Shown one piece after another: positions 1 to 7,124 of a stretch of 14,477 bases of DNA. Source of the stretch: an uncultured Saprospiraceae bacterium (GTDB lineage Bacteria > Bacteroidota > Bacteroidia > Chitinophagales > Saprospiraceae). The stretch covers positions 1 through 14,477 of the forward strand of contig CAKZUM010000341.1 of NCBI GenBank assembly GCA_937921525.1. Direction: 5' to 3'. The notes beneath the pieces are model-generated. The model did no database searches and was not told the origin of the DNA. It saw only the letters and a list, made by a program, of their open reading frames with translations. The stretch's first letter is position 1. Each line of letters begins with the position of its first letter. The position numbers and the translations under genes are program-made.

Positions 1-1152
1 ACTACTGCTTTCTTAGGGTCTTACAGCTCTTTAAGTTTATTGAATCCTACTGCAACTATATTTGGCAACGGATTCCTTATTCCTTCAGATATTGCTAACC
101 CAGACTTAACTTGGCAAACTAACACAGAAACTAATTATGGTATTAATTTAGGTTTCTTAGAAAACCGTTTTACAGTAGGTGTAGATTATTATACATCTGA
201 TATTGAAGACATCTTAATTAATCAAAGTGTTTCTGAGGTATTAGGTACGACTTCTATCGTTCTTAACTCTGGTGATGTAAGAAGTTCAGGCTTAGAGTTG
301 GAGTTGGGTGCAGCAATAATCAATACAGGTAAACTTCGTTGGAACGTAAGTGCTAACTTATCTACCGTGAATACAGAAATTACAGATTTAGGTGGTCTAG
401 ATGAATTACCGCAAGTACAATATGGACAGAGTGGTAGAGGGCCAATTTTTAGAAACTACATTGGTGGAGAGATTGGTGAAATGTGGGGATTAGAGACTAC
501 TGGGCCAGTTGAGATAGAGTTTTTGGAAGATCCAACAAGACATCCAAATAATGGTACAGGTGAATCTTATGTAGTAGATCAAAATGGAGATGGCGTAATT
601 GATAGAACAAAGACAGTAGAAGAGGGTGGTGATCTTGTTAAAATAGGACAGAATACACCAGACTACTACTGGGGTTTGAATACTCAATTGAGCTTCAATG
701 ATTTCGATGTGTCTTTACAATTCCAAGGAGCGCAAGGAGGAGAAGTTTATAATATTGATCCATTATACTATGGTTCTGAATGGAGTGGTAGATTAATTGA
801 TGATTTCGGCACTGACGGTGTTGCCAATCATAATGGATTGCCATTCATAGGAAATAGAAGACAAACGGATTCAGGTATTCAAGATGCTTCTTATTTAGCA
901 TTGAGAAACTTGACAATAGGCTATACGCTTAAGCCAGATGTGATTAGTAAAGTAAATGGTTTAGGTTCTGTTAGACTTTATGCTGCAGCTACCAATCTAT
1001 TATACTTATTTGGAGATGATTATACTTCTTATAATCCAGAAGGTGTTGAGATCACTAATGGTGGTTACTTAGGCCCAACAACTTATGGTGTACAAGTAGG
1101 TGCAAGCCCGATTGTAAGAAGTTTCACTTTTGGATTAAATGTTAATTTTTAG
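1..1152 (+). CDS. SusC-like TonB-dependent outer membrane receptor (C-terminal part)
   Basis: This is the C-terminal 383 residues of an outer membrane beta-barrel transporter that imports glycan oligomers with its SusD partner. The frame is open from base 1 with no stop, so the gene begins upstream; the TTG at 40 is only an internal codon. The residues show typical SusC barrel features: alternating strands, a calcium-loop-like DQNGDGVID segment near residues 192-200, the pattern GQNTPDYYWGLNTQLSFND, and a C-terminus ending in an aromatic-rich strand (FTFGLNVNF) as expected for outer membrane insertion. The plug domain and TonB box lie outside the window. The SusD gene follows after 155 bases, the normal order. 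The substrate is inferred to be alginate oligosaccharides from the downstream lyases; the barrel fragment itself does not show specificity. Confidence 0.95.
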   Translation, partial: TTAFLGSYSSLSLLNPTATIFGNGFLIPSDIANPDLTWQTNTETNYGINLGFLENRFTVGVDYYTSDIEDILINQSVSEVLGTTSIVLNSGDVRSSGLELELGAAIINTGKLRWNVSANLSTVNTEITDLGGLDELPQVQYGQSGRGPIFRNYIGGEIGEMWGLETTGPVEIEFLEDPTRHPNNGTGESYVVDQNGDGVIDRTKTVEEGGDLVKIGQNTPDYYWGLNTQLSFNDFDVSLQFQGAQGGEVYNIDPLYYGSEWSGRLIDDFGTDGVANHNGLPFIGNRRQTDSGIQDASYLALRNLTIGYTLKPDVISKVNGLGSVRLYAAATNLLYLFGDDYTSYNPEGVEITNGGYLGPTTYGVQVGASPIVRSFTFGLNVNF

Positions 1153-1176
1153 TAATTGCTCTGTAGAACAGACCAG

Positions 1177-1200
1177 CCCGACTGTCTTTTGACAAGCGGG
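1177..1200 (+). other. Imperfect hairpin after the SusC gene
   Basis: Left arm 1177-1186 (cccgactgtc) pairs with right arm 1191-1200 (gacaagcggg) around a TTTT loop, with 8 of 10 positions paired. No U-tract follows, so it is not a convincing intrinsic terminator. It may protect the 3' end of the SusC message or be a decayed repeat. Confidence 0.4.
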
Positions 1201-1225
1201 AAAATGAGCCGTATACAATGAGATA

Positions 1226-1260
1226 GCAGAGAACAGAAGTACTACACTTCTGCTCTCTGC
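1226..1260 (+). repeat. Strong hairpin between SusC and SusD genes
   Basis: Left arm 1226-1240 (gcagagaacagaagt) and right arm 1246-1260 (acttctgctctctgc) match at 14 of 15 positions around a 5-base loop. No T-run follows, so it is more likely an mRNA-stabilising structure or a short palindromic repeat than a terminator. The arm contains AGAGAACAGA, which resembles the termini of the MITE-like element at 12129-12350. The remaining spacer to the SusD start is A/T-rich without a recognisable promoter. Confidence 0.6.
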
Positions 1261-1307
1261 CCACTCAATGGATTGGTTTATAATCTAAAATAATTAATAA
1301 AAAAATA

Positions 1308-2606
1308 ATGAAAAATATATATCTAGCATTGCTGTCATTCTTTTTGATAACGGCATGTACCAGTGACTTGGATCAATTTCCAACAAATATTGCTAGTTCA
1401 GATTCTCTAACAAGTTATGAAGGAGTTTTGAATGCGGCATACTTCTATCAGCACTCAGGTGCTACACCTATGGCTGTAATGGGTGACTTCCGAGCGGACA
1501 ACGCACTAATGGAAGAAGAACCTTACCCATCTTTTGATAGATTTAATGGAGACTTAGTAGATATGGAAGATCAATTTTTTGGTCCTTTCTATACAGGTAT
1601 GTATAAGTCTATTTTAAGTGCGAATAATGTAATTGAAAATTCTACAAATGCTACAGAAGTAGGGGAAGCTAAATTTTTGAGAGCCTTAGCTTATTTCAAA
1701 TTAGTACGTGTATTTGGTGATGTACCAGTAAATTTATCTGCTACACCAAGTACAACAGACAATTCTATTTTGGCTAGACAACCAGCCTCTTCTGTTTACA
1801 CTCAAATTATTTCTGATTTTAGTGATGCGGCAGCAGCATTGAGCACAGATATAAATAATGGTAGAGCGTCTAAATTAGCTGCACAAGGAATGCTTGGTAA
1901 AGTGTATATGCAATTAGGAGATTATGGCAATGCGGAAACTCAGCTTGCTGCTGTTGTTAACGGAGCTGCTGGTGCAGGTATCAGTTTACAAGAAAACTTC
2001 GCAGACATTTTCGGAGTAGATAATGATTTGAATTCAGAAATCATCTATGCAACTCAAATTTCAAGTTCTATATCGGATGAATATGGTTTCTCCGAATTTT
2101 GGTCTTGGTCTGGCGGGCTTGATACTAAGTCGCTAATGCCTTTAGATCCAGATTTAGTGGCTGCATTTGATGCTAGCCCTGGCGATTTAAGAAGAGACGT
2201 AACAATTAATACGGAGTTAATGGCTTCTCCAAAGTTTCCTCAAACTGGAGGTCCTGACCATGACTGGATAGAACTGAGATTAGGAGATGCTATTTTGTTA
2301 TATGCGGAAGCATTGAATGAAAATGGAAATACCTCAGCAGCCTTAGCACAGTTAAATACGATTAGAGCAAGAGCAGGATTAGGCGATTCAGGAGCATCTT
2401 CTCAAAGCGAAGTAAGACAAGCTATCGCTGATGAAAGAAGATTAGAGTTGGCTTTTGAAGGTCAGCGATGGTTTGATTTAGTTAGAACAGGTACTGTTGA
2501 TGCGGAGATGGGACAAGCAGTTAACAGCCAATATTATTTGTTTCCAATTCCAATCTCAGAAGTGTTAGCGAGTGCAGGTACAATTACACAAAATGCTGGC
2601 TACTAA
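1308..2606 (+). CDS. SusD/RagB-family glycan-binding lipoprotein
   Basis: This is a surface lipoprotein that caps the SusC barrel and captures oligosaccharides. The ATG start gives a signal peptide with lipobox ITAC, making Cys17 the lipidated residue, followed by TSDLDQFPTN. The C-terminal half has the classical RagB/SusD signature: a TPR-like helix (LRLGDAILLYAEALNENG), then LNTIRARAGLG, then the ADERRLELAFEGQRWFDLVR block, and an end of the LFPIP...NAGY type. At 432 residues it is shorter than many SusD proteins (often about 500 or more), which suggests compact loops around the ligand site. It is probably co-transcribed with the SusC gene upstream, and a strong terminator follows it. Alginate oligomers are the inferred ligand, from context only. 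Confidence 0.96.
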   Translation: MKNIYLALLSFFLITACTSDLDQFPTNIASSDSLTSYEGVLNAAYFYQHSGATPMAVMGDFRADNALMEEEPYPSFDRFNGDLVDMEDQFFGPFYTGMYKSILSANNVIENSTNATEVGEAKFLRALAYFKLVRVFGDVPVNLSATPSTTDNSILARQPASSVYTQIISDFSDAAAALSTDINNGRASKLAAQGMLGKVYMQLGDYGNAETQLAAVVNGAAGAGISLQENFADIFGVDNDLNSEIIYATQISSSISDEYGFSEFWSWSGGLDTKSLMPLDPDLVAAFDASPGDLRRDVTINTELMASPKFPQTGGPDHDWIELRLGDAILLYAEALNENGNTSAALAQLNTIRARAGLGDSGASSQSEVRQAIADERRLELAFEGQRWFDLVRTGTVDAEMGQAVNSQYYLFPIPISEVLASAGTITQNAGY

Positions 2607-2659
2607 TTAGGAGTTAAAACTTGATTTTTTGATTCATACAATAAAACTAGTGAGATAAT

Positions 2660-2697
2660 AGGGTGCTGCCTTTTGTGAAGGCAGCATCCCTATTTTT
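2660..2697 (+). terminator. Rho-independent terminator after SusD
   Basis: The left arm at 2660-2672 (agggtgctgcctt) pairs with the right arm at 2678-2691 (aaggcagcatccct) around loop TTGTG, with one bulged base. The stem is GC-rich and is followed immediately by ATTTTT at 2692-2697. This is the most convincing intrinsic terminator in the window. It sits between the SusCD pair and the transporter/lyase genes, so it probably ends or attenuates the susCD transcript. Only 17 bases separate it from the next start codon, so downstream expression needs read-through or a very short leader. Confidence 0.85.
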
Positions 2698-2714
2698 AAA
2701 AGACAATATTTATA

Positions 2715-3962
2715 TTGAATAAATTACTCCAATATTTAAAAGGTATCGGTCCCGGTATTTTCGCTATAGGCTACACTATCGGAACGGGTAGTGTAACTGC
2801 TATGGTCGTAGCAGGTAGTCAGTATGGAATGCAGTTACTATGGGTACTATTTTTCAGCTGCTTGTTTTCGTGGGTTTTGATGGAAGCGTATGGACGATAT
2901 TATTTAGTAACAGGAGAAACGGCTTTATACAGTTTTAGAAAACACTTGAAGTTTGGAAATCTGATAGGCCTGCTAATTATTGCAGGTATATCCTTTGGAC
3001 AATGGAATTCCTTAATCGGTATTTTAGGTATTTCTTCCAATGCTATTTTTGAGACTTTAGTTTTGTTCTTTCCTGATTTAGCAGATCAATCTTATTGGGG
3101 TATTTTAATTATTGCGGTAACGATTATTGCAATATTTTATAGTTTGTTATTGAAAGGAAGCTATACACTCTTTGAAAATATTTTAATTCTTTTTGTGTCC
3201 TTGATGGGCATATCTTTTTTATTATCTTTCTTTGTCGTATTGCCTGATCCGAGTGCGGTGGCTGCGGGTATGATACCTAGTATCCCTCAAGTGGAAGGTG
3301 GTAGAATGTTGGTGGCTGCTTTTGTAGGTACCACGATGGCGGCAGCTACGTTCTTATCTCGCCCATTGTTTATTCAAGGTAAAAACTGGACAATAGCTAA
3401 CTTGAAAGATCAACAAAAAGATGCACTCTGGGCGGCTATTTTAATTTTTATGATTAGTGGGGCAATCATGGCAGTAGCTATGGGGGCATTTTTTGAGGAA
3501 GGAAAAGTCGTGACAAAAGTGTTAGATATGGTTTCTACCTTGGAACCTATTGCAGGGCGATTTGCAATTGTTATTTTTTTTATGGGAACTTTAGCAGCAG
3601 GACTATCTTCTATTTTTCCTATTCTAATGATCGCGCCAATATTGATTGCAGATTATCAAAAGGGAGAATTAGATCTTAGTTCTACACAGTTTAAAGTTTT
3701 AACAGGTATCGCTTGTTTGATGGGATTAACCGTTCCTGTATTAGGAGTGAATCCGATTAATGCACAAATATTAACGCAAGTTTTTAATGTCTTCGTTTTA
3801 CCTTTAGTCATTATAGGAATGATGATTTTAATTAATCGAAAAGAATTGATGGGCGAACACAAAGCAGGTATAGGTTTGAATATAGGAATGGCGAGTGCTT
3901 TGATTTTTGCTTGTATTATTTCCTATAATGGGGTGGTAGCGATTATTGAAAAAATGAATTGA
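2715..3962 (+). CDS. Nramp-fold transporter lacking canonical metal-site motifs
   Basis: This is a 415-residue polytopic inner membrane protein with about 11 hydrophobic segments. The N-terminal GPG...AGSQYGMQLLWVLFF pattern matches TM1-TM2 of the Nramp (SLC11, LeuT-fold) family of proton-coupled divalent metal transporters. The metal-coordinating DPGN of TM1 is replaced by GTGS at residues 23-26. The MPH of TM6 is replaced by MAA or AAA around residues 208-211 (VGTTMAAATFLSRP). Mn/Fe transport is therefore doubtful, and a different ion or an organic solute is possible. The TTG start is effectively forced: an in-frame TAA lies at 2697, no other ATG/GTG/TTG lies between, and the next ATG is inside TM1. 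The stop is 3 bases before the PL7 gene, so the two genes are coupled. Family assignment is firm; substrate is unknown. Confidence 0.85.
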   Translation: MNKLLQYLKGIGPGIFAIGYTIGTGSVTAMVVAGSQYGMQLLWVLFFSCLFSWVLMEAYGRYYLVTGETALYSFRKHLKFGNLIGLLIIAGISFGQWNSLIGILGISSNAIFETLVLFFPDLADQSYWGILIIAVTIIAIFYSLLLKGSYTLFENILILFVSLMGISFLLSFFVVLPDPSAVAAGMIPSIPQVEGGRMLVAAFVGTTMAAATFLSRPLFIQGKNWTIANLKDQQKDALWAAILIFMISGAIMAVAMGAFFEEGKVVTKVLDMVSTLEPIAGRFAIVIFFMGTLAAGLSSIFPILMIAPILIADYQKGELDLSSTQFKVLTGIACLMGLTVPVLGVNPINAQILTQVFNVFVLPLVIIGMMILINRKELMGEHKAGIGLNIGMASALIFACIISYNGVVAIIEKMN

Positions 3963-3965
3963 AAA

Positions 3966-6008
3966 ATGAATATGAAAAATAGCACTTCATTATCTATCTT
4001 CTTAATATTTTGTGTATTTATACTATCCTTTGGATGTAATGATGCAACTAAATTGGTAGATAAAACAGCAATTCAAACCACTGCCTTACCAAGTGATGTA
4101 ATGCCATTTTTTAATCATTTCAAATTGATTTTAGGAGATGGCTCTAATGTTGGTTTTCCAATTAATTTTGAAAATAAAGACTTCTTTTATACTAAAAATG
4201 ATGGCAAACAAAATTGGATAGTTTATAAAACACCCAATGGAGGAAACACCCACGGCACCTCAAGTAACACAAGAACAGAATTAGCGCAATCGAAAAAGTG
4301 GTCTGCCATGTCGGAGGCCAAATTAAACGCTACTTGCAAAGTAATGAATGTTTCTCCCACGGGCGATGCACGTGTAGCGGCTTCTTACTCTATGGTCATT
4401 GGTCAGATTCATAGTGCTGATGGACATGAGAATGAACCGTTTAAATTATTTTATAAAAAATTCCCAGGACATAAAAAAGGTTCTGTTTTTTGGAATTATG
4501 AAATCAATACCGCAGGTGATGATAATTCTGGGAGATGGGATTATTCTTATCCCGTTTGGGGCTATGATTTTTCTGTAATTGGAAAAACGCCAACGGACTT
4601 CCCCGCAGAACCAGCGGATGGAATTGAATTAGGAGAAGAATTGAGTTATGAAGTCCATGTGAAAGATGGCATCATGTATTTAAAATTCATGAGCGAAGGC
4701 CACGAAACCAAAACCTTTACAAAAAACCTAATAAAATCAGAATATACGACAAAGGCAGATATGCCGGAGCAAGTTAAAAAATTATTTGTGCCAATTGGCC
4801 AAGACGGGGTAGAGCGTGCGAATGCTTATGCAGAAGAGGGACTGTTTTTTAAACTAGGTTCTTACAATCAAACAAATGGAAAAGATCCTATTGTAAATAA
4901 AGTCTGGTGTGCAGGTGCAGAAACGCATGATGGAGATCTTCAAAAACAATATGCAGATGGAAACTACGCAGAAGTGTGGTTCAAAGAATCTACGGTAACT
5001 ATTCCAGATGATGCTATATCTAATGAAGGATATTTCACAGCAAATGATGGCCTCAGTAAGAAAGTAGTTTATCCTAATGAAGTGATTCCATTCATGGATA
5101 AATTTAAAATGTTGATGGGGGATGGAACATCTGTTGATGACCTCACGGAGTTTGAAAATAAAGACTTTTTCTATACAGTAATTGATGGAACGATGCGTTG
5201 GGTGGTCTATAAAACACCTAATTCAGGGGTTACTTCAAAAAATTCTAGCAACACAAGAACAGAGTTGCACGAAAAAAGAGAATGGACACCTGAGCAAGGA
5301 GGAAAATTAACAGGCTCATGTAAAGTGATGCACGTTTCGACTTCTGGCGATGGTAGGGTAGCGGCTTCCTATTCGACTGTAATTGGACAAATCCATAGTG
5401 GAGAAGGACATGAAAATGAACCCTGTAAAATATTTTATAAGAAATTTCCTGGCCATACTAAAGGTTCTGTTTTTTGGAATTATGAAATCAATACCGCAGG
5501 CGATGATAATTCTGGAAGATGGGATTATTCTTATCCAGTTTGGGGTTATGATATGTCTGTTATTGGAACAAGTCCAACAGATTTTCCAGAAGAACCAGCA
5601 GATGGAATTGAGTTAGGAGAGGAGTTTAGCTATGAAATAAATGTCCATGAAGGAATCATGTATTTAACTTTCACAAGTCAAGGTCACGAAACCAAAACCT
5701 TCACTAAGAATTTGATACAATCAGAATATACAACAAAGGCAGATATTCCAGAGCAAACAAAGAACTTATTTGTACCAATTGGTCAAGACGGTGTAGAGCG
5801 TAAAAATGCTTACGCTGGAGAATTGAATTATTTCAAGCAGGGTGCATATAATCAGACGAATGGAAAAGCCCCTGAGAAAAATATAGTTTGGTGTGCTGGT
5901 GCAGAAACGCATGGAGGCGATATAGCTAAACAATATGCGACTGGAAATTATACAGAAGTTTGGTTTAAAGAGGCAACGGTTGGGATGAGTTCCGCTCCTA
6001 AAAAATAA
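3966..6008 (+). CDS. Tandem-domain PL7 alginate lyase lipoprotein
   Basis: This protein cleaves alginate by beta-elimination, giving unsaturated oligouronates. It starts MNMKNSTSL with a hydrophobic signal and Cys24 (LSFGC, a somewhat weak lipobox), so it is probably a lipoprotein displayed at the surface. Two PL7 jelly-roll domains follow, at about residues 41-345 and 369-673, offset by exactly 328 residues over most of their length. Both keep the family's catalytic set: Arg103/Arg431 in NTRTEL, Gln147-Ile-His149/Gln475-Ile-His477, and Tyr300/Tyr628 in the GxYNQ motif. QIH (rather than QVH) is usually linked to guluronate-containing substrates. The canonical RTELR is RTELA in domain 1 and RTELH in domain 2. 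Long shared inserts (DNSGRWDYSYPVWGY) recall exo-type PL7 branches, but that is a guess. An alternative start at the ATG at 3972 is possible. The gene begins 3 bases after the transporter stop. Confidence 0.95.
   Translation: MNMKNSTSLSIFLIFCVFILSFGCNDATKLVDKTAIQTTALPSDVMPFFNHFKLILGDGSNVGFPINFENKDFFYTKNDGKQNWIVYKTPNGGNTHGTSSNTRTELAQSKKWSAMSEAKLNATCKVMNVSPTGDARVAASYSMVIGQIHSADGHENEPFKLFYKKFPGHKKGSVFWNYEINTAGDDNSGRWDYSYPVWGYDFSVIGKTPTDFPAEPADGIELGEELSYEVHVKDGIMYLKFMSEGHETKTFTKNLIKSEYTTKADMPEQVKKLFVPIGQDGVERANAYAEEGLFFKLGSYNQTNGKDPIVNKVWCAGAETHDGDLQKQYADGNYAEVWFKESTVTIPDDAISNEGYFTANDGLSKKVVYPNEVIPFMDKFKMLMGDGTSVDDLTEFENKDFFYTVIDGTMRWVVYKTPNSGVTSKNSSNTRTELHEKREWTPEQGGKLTGSCKVMHVSTSGDGRVAASYSTVIGQIHSGEGHENEPCKIFYKKFPGHTKGSVFWNYEINTAGDDNSGRWDYSYPVWGYDMSVIGTSPTDFPEEPADGIELGEEFSYEINVHEGIMYLTFTSQGHETKTFTKNLIQSEYTTKADIPEQTKNLFVPIGQDGVERKNAYAGELNYFKQGAYNQTNGKAPEKNIVWCAGAETHGGDIAKQYATGNYTEVWFKEATVGMSSAPKK
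4479..5554 (+). repeat. Internal direct repeat within the PL7 lyase gene (984-nt period)
   Basis: The two PL7 domains are also repeated in DNA. The tract at 4479-4570 aligns without gaps to 5463-5554, with its first 38 bases identical and only scattered third-position changes afterwards. Identity falls away towards domain edges. This points to an intragenic duplication, with recent gene conversion or strong constraint over the core. Confidence 0.8.
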
Positions 6009-6022
6009 ACGGTTATTTGGAG

Positions 6023-6093
6023 GATCGTCGAGGTTTTTAACCTCGATGCACTATGATAATCATATGGTATCGAGGTTACAAACCTCGACAATC
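6023..6093. repeat. Nested palindromic intergenic repeat
   Basis: Arms at 6027-6047 and 6069-6089 are inverted copies matching at 20 of 21 positions. Each arm is itself close to a palindrome (tcgaggtttttaacctcga and tcgaggttacaaacctcga). The symmetry extends imperfectly to 6023 and 6093, and the centre contains ATGATAATCAT, another palindrome. No T-run follows. The architecture is that of a REP/BIME-type mobile repeat. It could also act as a 3' mRNA barrier between the PL7 gene and the next gene. Confidence 0.75.
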
Positions 6094-6140
6094 GATTTGA
6101 AACACGGGATTTGTCAAAGAACCAAAAATATTATAAATCA

Positions 6141-7073
6141 ATGGAAAGAAGGGCGTACTTAAAGTTAATAGGCACTATGGGATTAATGAGTCCTATCAAT
6201 AAGTTACTACCCATTTCTTGCCAAAATGAACAAACAAAATCAGACATCTATTTATTTTCAAAACACCTTCAATGGTTGGATTATCAAGAGATGTCCAAAG
6301 TAGCAAAAGAAATAGGTTTTGATGGCTTAGATTTAACGGTCAGAAGAAAAGGGCATGTATTGCCAGAAAATGTAGAGAGAGATTTGCCCAAAGCAGTAGC
6401 TGCTATGCAAAAAGCTGGATTGAAGACGGAAATGATGACGACGACGATCACTACTGTCGAAGATCCCATAACAGAAAGAATACTAAAAACAGCAAGCAGC
6501 TTAGGAATAAAAACCTACCGTATGGGTTGGTTGAAATATAAAGAGGATCAACCTATTGCTGAACAAATAGAAGCCTTCAAGCCCCAGTTAAAAGAACTGG
6601 AGCAAATGAATGAACATTATAACATTCGGGGCGATTACCAAAATCATTCAGGGACGAGTGTCGGAGCAGCAGTTTGGGATATATGGATGTTAATAAAAGA
6701 TTTAAATCCAAAATGGATAGGATGTCAATTTGACATCCGACACGCAATGGTGGAAGGTTTGAAATCATGGGAAGTTGGCTTAAAACTATTACAACCCCAT
6801 ATTCAATCCATCGACTTAAAAGATTTTATTTATGTGGAGAAAGAAGCGGAATGGACAGTTAAAAATGTTGCGATTGGAGAAGGAGCAGTTAATTTTGAGA
6901 AATTCTTTCAACTGCTCAACACCTTGAATTTAAAGAAGCCTTATTCCTTACATGCAGAGTATGATTTAGGTGGAGCGGAACACGGGGCAAGGTCTTTAAA
7001 AATACCTTCAGAAAAAGTAATAGCTGCCTTACAACAAGATTTGACCCGATTAAGAAATTTCATGCAAACGTAA
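6141..7073 (+). CDS. Putatively exported xylose-isomerase-like TIM-barrel protein
   Basis: The fold is the AP-endonuclease-2/xylose-isomerase-like TIM barrel of sugar (phosphate) isomerases and epimerases. From the ATG at 6141 it has 310 residues. Visible family motifs are GFDGLDLTVR (59-68), YQNHSG (166-171), FDIRHA (197-202, with metal-site candidates Asp198 and His201), a SIDLKDF strand (223-229), and LHAEYD (270-275, with candidate metal ligand Glu273). The N-terminus MERRAYLKLIG is twin-arginine-like, and PISC ends at Cys27, so it may be a Tat-exported lipoprotein rather than cytosolic. A TTG at 6111 in the same frame would add 10 residues; the ATG is preferred because it places the RR motif near the start. 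It has no defined step in the known alginate pathway. Possible roles are isomerisation or epimerisation of a uronate or a cofactor-like sugar. Substrate is unknown. Confidence 0.8.
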   Translation: MERRAYLKLIGTMGLMSPINKLLPISCQNEQTKSDIYLFSKHLQWLDYQEMSKVAKEIGFDGLDLTVRRKGHVLPENVERDLPKAVAAMQKAGLKTEMMTTTITTVEDPITERILKTASSLGIKTYRMGWLKYKEDQPIAEQIEAFKPQLKELEQMNEHYNIRGDYQNHSGTSVGAAVWDIWMLIKDLNPKWIGCQFDIRHAMVEGLKSWEVGLKLLQPHIQSIDLKDFIYVEKEAEWTVKNVAIGEGAVNFEKFFQLLNTLNLKKPYSLHAEYDLGGAEHGARSLKIPSEKVIAALQQDLTRLRNFMQT

Positions 7074-7077
7074 TTAC

Positions 7078-7108
7078 ACGTAGCTCAAGCTTCCAGCTTG
7101 AGCTACGT
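7078..7108. repeat. Perfect 14-bp palindromic hairpin before the PL17 gene
   Basis: Arms 7078-7091 (acgtagctcaagct) and 7095-7108 (agcttgagctacgt) are perfect inverted copies around TCC. It starts 4 bases after the isomerase-like gene stop and ends 16 bases before the TTG start of the PL17 gene. The sequence after it is TTACAAAAAA, not a U-tract, so it is an unlikely terminator. An mRNA processing or stability element, or a REP-like repeat, fits better. Confidence 0.75.
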
Positions 7109-7124
7109 TTACAAAAAATAAACC

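Noticed and set aside
40..42. TTG at 40 as the true start of the first gene
   Set aside because: The frame is open back to base 1, and the protein begins mid-barrel of a SusC family member, so the gene starts before the window.
2671..2698. Possible Bacteroidota promoter (TTTTG ... TATTTTTA) for the Nramp-like gene
   Set aside because: The spacing is about 15 bases rather than the expected 19-21, and the bases are already explained by the terminator loop and U-tract.
5383..5616. Open frame on the + strand inside the PL7 gene
   Set aside because: It overlaps the second lyase domain in another frame, encodes no recognisable motif, and the lyase frame is clearly the real one.
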